The notes under the pieces were generated by a model. That model saw only the letters and a program-made list of their open reading frames with translations, ran no database searches and was not told where the DNA came from. Shown here in pieces: positions 55,765 through 64,000 of a stretch of 64,000 nucleotides of DNA (position 1 is the first letter of the stretch; every line of letters begins with the position of its first letter). This DNA is from Catellatospora sp. KI3 (GTDB lineage Bacteria > Actinomycetota > Actinomycetes > Mycobacteriales > Micromonosporaceae). A program made the translations under genes and the position numbers. The stretch is from the NCBI RefSeq assembly GCF_029948125.1, contig NZ_JASAMB010000011.1:124001-188000 (forward strand). The letters are read 5' to 3'.

Positions 55765-57783
55765 ATGAGACCACGGACCTCGCTGCTGGCGTTCGCGCTG
55801 GTAGCCACCACCCTGGCCATCCCGCCCGCCCAGGCGCAGGCCGACCCCGCCGTCACCGTCTCCGTCAACGCCCGCGCCGGGCTGGAGAGCGTCAGCGACG
55901 CCGCGATCGGCGTCAACCACGCCGTCTGGGACGCCGAACTCGGCACCAACGCCGTCGCCGACCTGATGAAGAACGCCGGGGTGCAGGCCATGCGCTACCC
56001 CGGCGGGTCGTACTCCGACATCTACCACTGGCGCGACAACACCGCACCCGGCGGCTACGTCGCGCCCAACACCGACTTCGACCACTTCATGGCCGGAGTG
56101 CGGCGCGCGGGCTCGCAGGCGGTGGTGATCGCCAACTACGGCACCGGCACCCCGCAGGAGGCCGCCGACTGGGTGCGCTACGCCAACATCGAGAAGAACT
56201 ACGGCGTGAAGTACTGGGAGATCGGCAACGAGCTCTACGGCAACGGGCACTACGGCTCGGCGTGGGAGGCGGACGACCACGCGGACAAGAGCCCGGCCGC
56301 GTACGCGGAGAACGTCAAGCAGTTCGCCCAGGCCATGAAGGCCGTCGACCCGACGATCAAGATCGGGGCGGTGCTGACCACGCCCGGTAACTGGCCCGAC
56401 GGCATCGTCGCGGGCGGCGACGCCGGGACCTGGAACCAGGTCGTGCTGTCGATCGCCGGTCCCTCGGTCGACTTCGTGATCCTGCACTGGTACCCGGGCG
56501 GCTCCGGCGCGGCCGACGCGCTGTCCAAGACCGCGCACGTCACCGACGCGGTCTGGCTGGTGCGCAACCAGATCACCAAGTACGCGCACAAGGACCTGGG
56601 CATCTCGCTCACCGAGGTCAACGCCGGCTACGGCCAGAACACCCAGCCCGGGGCCCTGTTCGCCGCCGACGCGTACGCCTCGCTGATCGCGGCCGGGGTC
56701 TTCACCATCGACTGGTGGAACGTCCACAACGGCATCGGCACCACCTCCACCGTCGAGGGCCAGCCCGACTACGGCGACTTCGGCCTGCTGTCCAGCGGCG
56801 GCTGCACCACCGACGGCAGCGTCTGCGAACCCCCGATGAACACGCCGTTCGCGCCGTACCACGCGCTGGCGATGCTGTCGAAGTTCGCCCGGCCCGGCGA
56901 CCAGCTGGTCAAGGCCGCCGCCTCCGACCCGCTGGTCAAGGCGCACGCCGCCCGGCGTGCCAACGGCGACCTGGCCGTCCTGCTGGTCAACGAGGATCCG
57001 GCCGCCGCCAAGCCGGTGACCCTGAGCTACACGGGCTACTCCCCGGCGGCCACCGCGCAGGTGTTCACCCACGGCAACGGCGCGACCGCCATCACCACCA
57101 CGACCGGCAGCGCCACCTCGGTCACCCTCGCGCCGTACTCGCTGACCACCCTGGTCCTGCGCCCGACCGGCGCCGTCACCGGCCCGGCCCGCCCCGGCCG
57201 CCCCGCGGCCGGCGCGGTCACCGCCACCGACGCCACCCTGACCTGGGCCCCGTCGGCCGGCACCGGCCTGAAGTACGAGATCCACCGGCAGAACGGCACC
57301 ATCACCGAGCAGTGGGGCGAGACCACGGCCACCACGTTCACGGCGCACAACCTGCGGCCCGGCACCCGCTACACCGTCAACGTGATCGCGCGCGACGGCT
57401 CCGGCAAGGTCTCCTGGGCCTCGCCGCCGGTCATCTTCCAGACCGGCACCCCGGCCGCCTCCTCCTGCGCGGTGACGTTCGCCGACGTCAACGACTGGGG
57501 CAACGGGTACGTCGGCAGCATCGACATCACCAACACCGGCACCAACCCGATCGACACGTGGAACCTCGCGTTCTCCTGGCCGACCGCCTGGCAGCAGTTC
57601 AACAGCGGCTGGAACGGCACCTGGACCTCGACCGGCTCCTCGGTCCTGGCCAGCAACGCCGACTTCAACAAGGTGATCGCCCCCGGAGCCACCGTCAACA
57701 TCGGCCTGGTCGGCGGCTACTCCGGCCCCAACGTCCCACCCGCCCTCTTCACCCTCAACGGCACCCTCTGCACCACCCGCTAG
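55765..57783 (+). CDS. Secreted GH51/clan GH-A-like glycosidase with FN3 and CBM2
   Basis: 672 residues. Signal peptide about 1-27 ending PPAQAQA. Catalytic TIM-barrel about 30-370: MRYPGGSYSDIYHWRDN, the acid/base glutamate in KYWEIGNELYGNGHYGS, the likely nucleophile in LGISLTEVNAGYG. It resembles alpha-L-arabinofuranosidase-type GH51 enzymes. A small beta-domain runs to ~470, then a fibronectin III domain at about 477-563 (ATDATLTWAPSAGTGLKYEI). A C-terminal family 2 cellulose-binding module (about 567-672, SCAVTFADVNDWGNGYVGSI, ending LNGTLC) has the usual terminal cysteine pair. Probably removes arabinose side chains from plant cell wall polymers. A CebR-like operator lies upstream and a family A palindrome downstream. 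Confidence 0.8.
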   Translation: MRPRTSLLAFALVATTLAIPPAQAQADPAVTVSVNARAGLESVSDAAIGVNHAVWDAELGTNAVADLMKNAGVQAMRYPGGSYSDIYHWRDNTAPGGYVAPNTDFDHFMAGVRRAGSQAVVIANYGTGTPQEAADWVRYANIEKNYGVKYWEIGNELYGNGHYGSAWEADDHADKSPAAYAENVKQFAQAMKAVDPTIKIGAVLTTPGNWPDGIVAGGDAGTWNQVVLSIAGPSVDFVILHWYPGGSGAADALSKTAHVTDAVWLVRNQITKYAHKDLGISLTEVNAGYGQNTQPGALFAADAYASLIAAGVFTIDWWNVHNGIGTTSTVEGQPDYGDFGLLSSGGCTTDGSVCEPPMNTPFAPYHALAMLSKFARPGDQLVKAAASDPLVKAHAARRANGDLAVLLVNEDPAAAKPVTLSYTGYSPAATAQVFTHGNGATAITTTTGSATSVTLAPYSLTTLVLRPTGAVTGPARPGRPAAGAVTATDATLTWAPSAGTGLKYEIHRQNGTITEQWGETTATTFTAHNLRPGTRYTVNVIARDGSGKVSWASPPVIFQTGTPAASSCAVTFADVNDWGNGYVGSIDITNTGTNPIDTWNLAFSWPTAWQQFNSGWNGTWTSTGSSVLASNADFNKVIAPGATVNIGLVGGYSGPNVPPALFTLNGTLCTTR

Positions 57784-57790
57784 CCCTGAA

Positions 57791-57844
57791 GTAAGGAAGG
57801 GGCCCTTCTTATCGGAATCCGATGTGGAAGGGTCCCTTCCTAAC
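57791..57844. repeat. Palindromic element, family A, copy 2
   Basis: 54 bases beginning GTAAGGAAGGGGCCCTTCTT and ending GAAGGGTCCCTTCCTAAC, with a central ATCGGAATCCGAT palindrome. It starts 8 bases after the stop of the glycosidase gene. Confidence 0.8.
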
Positions 57845-57950
57845 CGCCGGAGGCGCGGCGGGTGGCGGCGTGGAGTGGCCGGTAAGCCTTGCTCAGGTCG
57901 TCAGCACTTACTAGTGTTCCTCGGGCAGCCCAGCGCCTGGAGGAGCGACC

Positions 57951-59204
57951 ATGGAACCCGTACGGCTCGCGCTGATCGGTGCCGGAGACCGGGGCACCGG
58001 GTACGCCCGGTGGGCACTGGCGCACCCCGACCGGGCCCGCGTCGTCGCCGTGGCCGAAGCCGACCCGGACCGGCGCGAGCGCCTCGCCGCCGCGCACGGC
58101 ATCGCCGAGCAGCACCGGTACCCGGACTGGCGGGAACTGCTCGCGGCCCGGCCGGACGCCGACGCGGTCGTCATCGCCACCCAGGACTCCGGGCACGTCG
58201 AGCCCGCCCTGGCCGCCGCCGCTGCCGGGCTGCACATCATGCTGGAGAAGCCGATGGCGCCCACCCCGGCCGACTGCGTACGCGTGGTCGACGCCGTCCG
58301 TGAGGCGGGGGTGCTGCTCGCGGTGTGCCATGTGCTGCGGTACGCGCCGTACACCCGGATGGTCAAGCACCTGGTCGACTCGGGCGCGATCGGCGAGATC
58401 GTGTCGGTGCAGCACCACGAGCCGGTCGGCTTCTGGCACCAGGCCCACTCGTTCGTGCGCGGCAACTGGCGCCGCCAGGACCTGTCCAGCTTCATGCTGC
58501 TGGCCAAGTCCTGCCACGACCTCGACTGGCTGCAGCACATCGTCGGGCGCGACATCGCCAAGGTGTCCAGCTTCGGCGGCCTGCGGCACTTCCGCCCCGA
58601 GCACCGGCCCGAGGGCGCCGCCGACCGCTGCCTGGACTGCGCCGTCGAGCCTGCCTGCCCGTACTCGGCGAAGCGGCTCTACGGCGGGCGGCTCGCGCAG
58701 GGGCAGCACTCCTGGCCGCTGAGCGTGGTCACGCCGGTGTTCACCGAGGAGGCGCTGCTCGCGGCGCTGCGCGAGGGGCCGTACGGGCGCTGCGTGTACG
58801 CCTGCGACAACGACGTGGTCGACCACCAGGTGGTCGCGATGGAGTTCGACGGCGGCGCCAGCGCGGTGTTCACCATGAACGCGTTCAACACCGGCGGCCA
58901 CCGGCGGACCAGGCTGTTCGGCACCCGCGGCGAGCTGGTCTGCGAAGGCGACGACATCACCGTGTACGACTTCGTCAGCGGCGCGACGACCCGCCACGAC
59001 CCCAGCACCGTCGGCGGGGCCGACGCGGCGGGCGGCCACGGCGGCGGTGACGCTGGTCTGATGGACGCCTTCGTCGCCGCCGTGGCCACCGGCGACGCCG
59101 GGCATATCCTGTCGGGCCCTGCTCAGACGCTGAACTCGCACCTGGCCACCTTCGCCGCCGAGCAGGCCCGCCTCGACGGCACCGTCGTCACCGTCCAGAG
59201 GTAA
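57951..59204 (+). CDS. Gfo/Idh/MocA-family oxidoreductase
   Basis: 417 residues. The N-terminal Rossmann domain has LALIGAGDRGTGYARWAL (GxGxxG-like), DADAVVIATQDSGHVEPALA and the family signature LEKPMAPTPADC near 101-112. The C-terminal alpha/beta domain contains SCHDLDWLQHIVG, which carries the usual catalytic-site residues, and an inserted cysteine motif DRCLDCAVEPACPYSAKRLY (CxxCxxxxxC, possibly metal-binding). Such enzymes oxidise sugars, inositols or their derivatives with NAD(P). Its stop codon TAA lies inside the third copy of the family A palindrome. Substrate not evident. Confidence 0.88.
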   Translation: MEPVRLALIGAGDRGTGYARWALAHPDRARVVAVAEADPDRRERLAAAHGIAEQHRYPDWRELLAARPDADAVVIATQDSGHVEPALAAAAAGLHIMLEKPMAPTPADCVRVVDAVREAGVLLAVCHVLRYAPYTRMVKHLVDSGAIGEIVSVQHHEPVGFWHQAHSFVRGNWRRQDLSSFMLLAKSCHDLDWLQHIVGRDIAKVSSFGGLRHFRPEHRPEGAADRCLDCAVEPACPYSAKRLYGGRLAQGQHSWPLSVVTPVFTEEALLAALREGPYGRCVYACDNDVVDHQVVAMEFDGGASAVFTMNAFNTGGHRRTRLFGTRGELVCEGDDITVYDFVSGATTRHDPSTVGGADAAGGHGGGDAGLMDAFVAAVATGDAGHILSGPAQTLNSHLATFAAEQARLDGTVVTVQR

Positions 59205-59254
59205 GGAAGGGACCCTTCTTATCGCTTTCCGATGTAGAAGGGCCCCTTCCAAAC
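59201..59254. repeat. Palindromic element, family A, copy 3
   Basis: 54 bases beginning GTAAGGAAGGGACCCTTCTT and ending GAAGGGCCCCTTCCAAAC. The element's TAA (59202-59204) is the stop codon of the oxidoreductase, so the insertion or its ancestor defined the 3' end of that gene. Confidence 0.8.
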
Positions 59255-59267
59255 GTGGTGGCGGTGC

Positions 59268-59555
59268 TCATGCGGCGGGTGGGCCGGGGCATTCGGGGTT
59301 GGTGTGGCGCAGGCGGTGGATCAGGTCCGACCGCAGGTCGGCGATGCCCTGCACCTCCGGCGCCCGGAGCAGCACCGCCCCGTTCCCGGCGTAGCCGATG
59401 AGGATGGACCGCGGGAGCGGGCCTGCCTTCTCCGCGCCGGGCGGGTCGCCGAGCTCGAACCAGCTGGTGACCTCGTCCCAGCGCGGTACGGCCGCCGCGG
59501 CGGGCCGGACACGTGAAAGGGCTGCCCGGCGCGCCGCGCCGAACAGCCCTTTCAC
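59268..59555 (-). CDS. Hypothetical short protein
   Basis: A 95-codon frame whose second half (PRWDEVTSWFELGDPPGAEK, SILIGYAGNGAVLLRAPE) reads like a folded protein, ending RHTNPECPGPPAA. The only start is a GTG at 59555 inside the terminator hairpin of the protease gene and without a ribosome binding site. It may be a remnant of a larger gene or translated by read-through. No family recognised. Confidence 0.3.
   Translation of the reverse strand: MKGLFGAARRAALSRVRPAAAAVPRWDEVTSWFELGDPPGAEKAGPLPRSILIGYAGNGAVLLRAPEVQGIADLRSDLIHRLRHTNPECPGPPAA
59513..59555 (-). terminator. Hairpin terminator of the protease gene
   Basis: Perfect 12-bp outer arms (GTGAAAGGGCTG at 59513-59524 and complement at 59544-59555) with an inner GC-rich stem in the loop, 51 bases beyond the protease stop codon on the minus strand. 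Confidence 0.6.
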
Positions 59556-59605
59556 GCCCCCGATCGCGGCACCCCACCCTCGCACCGGGTGGCGCGCCAC
59601 GCCGG

Positions 59606-61048
59606 TCAGTAGGCGAGCTTGATGATGCCGGGCAGCGACTTCTCCGCCAGGTAGATCTCGGAGAAGTAGTCGTAGCAGTTGCCGCTGGTGTTGGTGCTGC
59701 CGCCGCTGAGCACGCCCTTGGCCGCGACGCTGCCGTCGCTCTTGATCGTGTAGATCGGGGCGCCGGAGTCGCCGCCCCGGGTGCAGTTGCCGTACCGGTA
59801 CGCCTCGGTGGCGTTGCGCAGCATGGCGCCGTCCGAGTAGCGCACGTTCACCAGCCGGTTGATCACCCGGAAGCCGCACATCTCGCCGGTGACCTGGCCG
59901 CTCACGCAGTACTGGTCGCCCAGGCCCGACAGGGTGGTCCACTTCGAGGTGACCTTGCGTGACGAGGACGAATTGCTGCCGCCCCGGTACACGTTGCCCC
60001 AGGAGAACAGGTTGGTGCCCATCTTGATCGTGGACACGTCGCCGGCGTAGTAGCTCTGCCCGTACACCCTCACCGAGCCGGTGGTGTTGTTCCAGTTGTC
60101 GGCGGTGACGGTGCCCATCTTGCCGGTGGTCGGGTTGTACGCGCTGCCGTTGAGGCTGGTGCAGTGCCCCGCGGTGAGGATGTACGAGGCACCCTGGTGC
60201 GTCCAGGCGAACGCGGTGCTGCAGCTGCCCACCGAGGTGGAGAAGTAGGCGCCGCCGTAGAACGGGCTGGTGTCCGACTGGCGGGTCGCCTTTCCGCTCA
60301 GCGTCGGGAAGCCCGGCACCAGCCACAGCGCGATCCGGTCGGCGCCGTAGCGGGTGGCCAGCGCCTCGCGCAGCGGCTGGGTCACGGCGGCCGCCTTGAC
60401 CACCACCCGGTTCGTCTCCGCGTCGACGAACGCGGTGCGCAGCGCGCCGCTGTCGGGCAGGTCGGTCAGGGCGAGCACCTCGTCGCGCGGGCCGATCAGC
60501 GCGTTCAGGCTGTACTTGACGGTCTTCTTCGTCGGGTACAGCGAGGTGCCGCCCACCACCTGCGGCGTCGCCAGCGCCCTGCCGGCCGACCGGAGCAGGG
60601 TGTCGTCGCCGGAGTTCGGGTCGGACTCGACGTTGGGCGGCTTGACCTCGGCGTACGGGTCGTCGACCGGCTCGATGGCCTCGGCGCCGTCCCCGGCCGT
60701 GCTCGGCGGCTGGGTGGAGGTGTAGACGGTGATCGAGTTGCCGGCCAGCGACGACACGGTGGTGCTCGCCGCGGCGGTGACGGTCGAGTACAGCACGCCG
60801 TCGGCCAGGTACGGCATCGACAGCTCGTCGGGGTAGGCCTCGGCGCGGGCCATGGCGGTGGCGTACGCGTCCTGCGCCGTCGTACCGGCCCACTCGTTGG
60901 CGCCCGGGTCGGCGGTGATGACGGCGACCGCGGTGCTCGTCGCCGGTTGCGCGGTGGTGATGTCGGCGTGGGCCGCGCCCGGCGCGGCCACGATCGACAC
61001 GGCCGCGGCCGTGGCGAGCACGGTCAACCGTCCGAGATGTTGTCTCAC
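59606..61048 (-). CDS. Secreted trypsin-like serine protease (S1) with pro-region
   Basis: 480 residues. Signal peptide MRQHLGRLTVLATAAAVSIV ending AAHA. A pro-region of about 225 residues precedes the chymotrypsin-fold domain (about 265-480). The catalytic triad is visible: His in YILTAGHCTS, Asp in YYAGDVSTIKMG, Ser in NCTRGGDSGAPIY. Paired cysteines flank the histidine and serine loops as in streptogrisin/alpha-lytic-type bacterial proteases. The long pro-region probably acts as folding chaperone and is removed on maturation. GTG start with only a weak ribosome binding site. Divergent from the BTAD regulator with 175 bases between them. Confidence 0.87.
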   Translation of the reverse strand: MRQHLGRLTVLATAAAVSIVAAPGAAHADITTAQPATSTAVAVITADPGANEWAGTTAQDAYATAMARAEAYPDELSMPYLADGVLYSTVTAAASTTVSSLAGNSITVYTSTQPPSTAGDGAEAIEPVDDPYAEVKPPNVESDPNSGDDTLLRSAGRALATPQVVGGTSLYPTKKTVKYSLNALIGPRDEVLALTDLPDSGALRTAFVDAETNRVVVKAAAVTQPLREALATRYGADRIALWLVPGFPTLSGKATRQSDTSPFYGGAYFSTSVGSCSTAFAWTHQGASYILTAGHCTSLNGSAYNPTTGKMGTVTADNWNNTTGSVRVYGQSYYAGDVSTIKMGTNLFSWGNVYRGGSNSSSSRKVTSKWTTLSGLGDQYCVSGQVTGEMCGFRVINRLVNVRYSDGAMLRNATEAYRYGNCTRGGDSGAPIYTIKSDGSVAAKGVLSGGSTNTSGNCYDYFSEIYLAEKSLPGIIKLAY

Positions 61049-61223
61049 AGGGCATCCGATCTGTCTGCGATCCGGATTGGATCATCGGGAGCCTAGGATC
61101 GTCGGGCCTCGGCCCGTCCTCGTTTCATCCTCACCGTGCCGCGGTCGCGTACGGCTGAAGGAATCACCGCCGACCGATGTGATCTGATGTGGACATGTAC
61201 GGCGCAAGGGAAGACGGCGGATA

Positions 61224-63989
61224 TTGACGACTATCTGGTTCGGTGTGCTCGGCCCGCTGGAGGTCCGCGCGGACGGATGCCGGATCGGTCTCAACGGCCC
61301 CCGTCAGGAGCGGGCGCTGGCCGCGCTGCTGCTCGGCGCGGGCGCCGTGGTCACCTTCGACGAGCTGGTGGACGCCGTCTGGGAACGCCCGCCGGCCACC
61401 GCCCGCCGCCAGGTGCAGGACCTGGTCGGCCGACTGCGCCGGGACCTGGCCGGCGCGGGCGCCGCCGCCGACCTCATCACCACCCGCGGCTCCGGCTACC
61501 TGCTGCGGCCGGAGTCGGCCGAGATCGACGCGTACGGCTTCGAGCAGCTGCTCGCCCAGGCCCGGCAGGAACCGGACCCGCTCGCGGCGGCGAAGGTCTA
61601 CCGCGAGGCGCTGCGCCTGTGGCGCGGTGAGCCGCTGGCCGGGCTGGGCAGCCCCCGGCTCGAACGCTCCGCCCGGATCTGGCAGGAGCGGCACCTGCTG
61701 GCCTGGGAGGAGTGCCTGGAGGCGGAGCTGTCGCTGCCGGGCGCCCGCGACGTGACGGCCGAGCTGGCGGCGCTGGCCGACCGGCATCCGTTCCGGGAAC
61801 CGCTGGTGGACCTGCTGATGCGGGCGCTGGACGGGGCCGGTCGGCGGCCGGAGGCGCTCGCCGCGTACCACCGGCTGCGCCTTCGCCTCTCCGAGGAGCT
61901 GGGCCTGGACCCCGGACCGAGGCTGCAGGACCGGTACGCCGCGATGCTGCACAGCGATCCCGCCCCACCCCGATCCGCGACTCCGGCAGTCCCGGCCCCG
62001 GCGCAACTGCCCCTGGCCGGGCACGGGTTCGCCGGACGCGGCGTCGAGTTGGCCCGCCTGCACGCGCTGCTGCCCGACGACCCGGACGGCGCCACGACGG
62101 TGGTGGCGGTGGTGGGCACCGGCGGCGTCGGCAAGACCACGCTGGCGGTCCACTTCGCGCACCGGGTGGCCCGCCGCTTCCCGGACGGCCAGCTGTACGT
62201 GAACCTGCGCGGCTTCGACCCGGGCGGCACGGCGCTGGCGACGGCCGACGCGGTACGCGGATTCCTCGGCGCCCTCGGCGTGCCCGCCGACCGGGTGCCG
62301 GCCGACGAGCAGGCCGGCGTCGCGCTGTACCGCAGCCTGCTGGCGGGGCGCCGGATGCTGGTGCTGCTGGACAACGCCCGCGACGCGACCCAGGTGCGGC
62401 CGCTGCTGCCCGGCTCGGCGGGCACCATGGTGCTGGTCACCAGCCGCGACCGGCTGGCGGGCCTGGTCGTGGCCGAGGGCGCCCACCCGGTGACCCTCGG
62501 CGTGCTGACGGCGGCGGAGTCGCGGGAGGTGCTGGCCAGGCGGCTGGGCCCGCTGCGGCTGGCGGCCGAGCCGGACGCCGTCGCCGAGATCGTCGCCCGG
62601 TGTGCCGGGCTGCCGCTGGCGCTGCGGGTCGTCGCCGCGCGTGCCGCGCTGCAGCCGGACTTCCCGCTCCGGCGGATCGCCGGTGACCTGGGCGAGGGCG
62701 AGGTGCTGGACGCGCTCGGAGCCGACGACAGCGCCACCGATCCGCGCAGCGTGCTGTCGTGGTCGTACCGGCTGCTGAGCGCGCCCGCCGCGCGGCTGTT
62801 CCGGCTCCTGGGCCTGCATCCGGGACCGGACTGGACGCTGGACGCGGCGGCCGCGGCCGCCGGGGTGCCGGTCGACCAGGCGCGGCGGTCGACCGCCGAG
62901 CTGGTCGGTGCGCATCTGGTCGTCCAGCATCAGCCCGGGCGCTACACCTGCCACGACCTGCTCCGGGCGTACGCGGCCGAGCTGGCGACGACCGAGCCGG
63001 ACGACCGGCGGCAGGCGGCACGGCAGCGGCTGCTCGACCACTACCTGCACACGGCGTTCGCCGCCGACCGGCTGCTGCTGGCCGGGCGGCGCCCGATCGA
63101 GCTCGCGTCGCCCGGAGCCGGGGTGCCCGTGCGCTCGTTCGACGACATCGAGCAGGCCCAGGCGTGGCTCGACGCCGAGCACGCCGTGCTGGTCGGCGCG
63201 GTGGCGGCCGCCGAGTCCTGGGGCTGCGACGTGCACGTCCGCCAGCTGGCCTGGTCGCTGGCGACGTACCTGCAGCGGCGGGGGCACTGGCGCGACTGGA
63301 CCGCCACGCAGGAGGCGGCGGTGCGCGCCGCGCGGCGCCTGGGCGACCGGGCCGGGCAGGCCGACACGCATCGCGGCCTGGGCCGGGCGCTGGCGCTGCT
63401 CGGGCGCCACGACGGGGCGATGGCGCAGCTGGATGCGGCGCTGGCGCTGTTCGTCGAGCTGGCGGACCCCGTGGGCCAGACCGACACCCATCTGGGTATG
63501 AGCTGGGTCCGCGAGCGGCAGACGCGGCTGCCCGAGGCGGTGTCGCACGCCCGGCAGGCGCTGGCGCTGTCCACGGCCGACGGTTACGTCCGCGGCCAGG
63601 CGAGCGCGCTCAACAGCCTCGGCTGGTACCACACCGTGCTCGGCGACCATGAGCAGGCACTGTCCTGCTGCGAGCAGTCCCTGGCGCTGCACCGGCGCGG
63701 GGGCGACCTGCGCGGGCAGGCCGAGGCGCTGGACAGCGCGGGCTACGCGCACCTGCGTCTGGGCCGCCACGAACGGGCCGTGGACTGCTACGGGCAGGCG
63801 CTGGAGCTGTTCCGGCGGCTCGGGGACCGGTACCTGGAGGCGTACATGCTGGACCGGATCGGCGACGGGCACGCCGAGGCGGGCGCGGCGGTCGAGGCGG
63901 CGCGCTGCTGGCGCGCGGCGGTGGTCATCCTCGCCGAGCTGGGTCACCCGGACGAGGCCGAGACCAGGCGGAAGCTCGATCCGGACTGA
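61224..63989 (+). CDS. AfsR/SARP-type regulator: wHTH-BTAD, NB-ARC ATPase and TPR domains
   Basis: 921 residues. An OmpR-like winged helix (about 1-95: FGVLGPLEVRADGCRIGLNG, FDELVDAVWERPPATARRQV) is followed by the BTAD domain (about 97-242, ending SEELGLDPGPRLQ). The NB-ARC ATPase has P-loop VVAVVGTGGVGKTTLAVHFA near 290-309 and RRMLVLLDNARDATQVRPLL. C-terminal tetratricopeptide repeats lie at about 690-921 (GQADTHRGLGRALALLGRHD, ALNSLGWYHTVLGDHEQALS). Proteins of this layout activate secondary-metabolism or stress genes upon ATP-dependent oligomerisation. The first in-frame start is TTG 61224; GTG 61245 is an alternative that would still leave the winged helix nearly intact. Targets unknown; the divergent protease is the closest candidate. 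The gene is complete, ending 11 bases before the window edge. Confidence 0.88.
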   Translation: MTTIWFGVLGPLEVRADGCRIGLNGPRQERALAALLLGAGAVVTFDELVDAVWERPPATARRQVQDLVGRLRRDLAGAGAAADLITTRGSGYLLRPESAEIDAYGFEQLLAQARQEPDPLAAAKVYREALRLWRGEPLAGLGSPRLERSARIWQERHLLAWEECLEAELSLPGARDVTAELAALADRHPFREPLVDLLMRALDGAGRRPEALAAYHRLRLRLSEELGLDPGPRLQDRYAAMLHSDPAPPRSATPAVPAPAQLPLAGHGFAGRGVELARLHALLPDDPDGATTVVAVVGTGGVGKTTLAVHFAHRVARRFPDGQLYVNLRGFDPGGTALATADAVRGFLGALGVPADRVPADEQAGVALYRSLLAGRRMLVLLDNARDATQVRPLLPGSAGTMVLVTSRDRLAGLVVAEGAHPVTLGVLTAAESREVLARRLGPLRLAAEPDAVAEIVARCAGLPLALRVVAARAALQPDFPLRRIAGDLGEGEVLDALGADDSATDPRSVLSWSYRLLSAPAARLFRLLGLHPGPDWTLDAAAAAAGVPVDQARRSTAELVGAHLVVQHQPGRYTCHDLLRAYAAELATTEPDDRRQAARQRLLDHYLHTAFAADRLLLAGRRPIELASPGAGVPVRSFDDIEQAQAWLDAEHAVLVGAVAAAESWGCDVHVRQLAWSLATYLQRRGHWRDWTATQEAAVRAARRLGDRAGQADTHRGLGRALALLGRHDGAMAQLDAALALFVELADPVGQTDTHLGMSWVRERQTRLPEAVSHARQALALSTADGYVRGQASALNSLGWYHTVLGDHEQALSCCEQSLALHRRGGDLRGQAEALDSAGYAHLRLGRHERAVDCYGQALELFRRLGDRYLEAYMLDRIGDGHAEAGAAVEAARCWRAAVVILAELGHPDEAETRRKLDPD

Positions 63990-64000
63990 CCGGTGCGCGG

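Overview
The window is very GC-rich, strongly biased to G/C in codon third positions, and uses many GTG starts and TAT-type or Ala-X-Ala signal peptides. Gene content includes two mycothiol-dependent maleylpyruvate-isomerase-like proteins, a SigE-type ECF sigma factor, a BTAD/NB-ARC regulator, and a sugar ABC importer with no ATPase of its own. All of this indicates a filamentous actinomycete chromosome, most likely Micromonosporaceae (inference). About forty genes can be supported. I see no tRNA, rRNA, CRISPR array, transposase or phage gene.

Layout. 1-3122: ordinary housekeeping and accessory genes (sigma factor fragment, MDMPI-like protein, Nudix hydrolase, small membrane protein, BadF/NAGK-type sugar kinase). 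3290-24445: a carbohydrate locus. Its core is a leftward three-gene unit (secreted lysozyme-like protein, secreted transglycosylase-like/amidase protein, secreted DUF4185/GH183-type protein), a LacI regulator, a rightward DUF4185-like secreted protein, and an operon of SIS isomerase, PfkB kinase, sugar-binding lipoprotein, two permeases and a cytoplasmic DUF2961/GH172 enzyme. After a HAD hydrolase and an NTF2-like protein comes a second, secreted GH172 protein. The five secreted proteins all end in the same six-unit FG-GAP/VCBS propeller. DUF2961 and DUF4185 are the families known as GH172 (which includes exo-D-arabinofuranosidases) and GH183 (endo-D-arabinanases). The SIS protein resembles D-arabinose-5-phosphate isomerase. 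I therefore read the locus as D-arabinan degradation, import, phosphorylation to D-arabinose 5-phosphate, and isomerisation to D-ribulose 5-phosphate. The co-transcribed peptidoglycan hydrolases suggest that the natural target may be the arabinogalactan-peptidoglycan wall of mycolic-acid bacteria. A 12-bp palindrome GAAATCGATTTC, or a close variant, lies at the predicted start sites of the two rightward units and upstream of lacI.

24720-42825: a complete Tc (toxin complex) locus on the plus strand: a 2,663-residue TcB-TcC fusion with an uncharacterised C-terminal payload, then a TcA component split into two consecutive genes of 2,266 and 1,092 residues. A dispersed palindromic element closes it.

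42924-64000: mixed genes. They include a tandem EF-G-domain-IV-like protein, a PhoD phosphatase with a duplicated-domain partner, a double-length ABC exporter, a candidate short hairpin RNA, small DUF proteins, a frame-broken HEAT-repeat gene, an NmrA-type/MarR divergent pair, and a secreted GH51-like enzyme with CBM2 behind a CebR-like operator. An oxidoreductase, a secreted trypsin-like protease and a large BTAD regulator complete the window.
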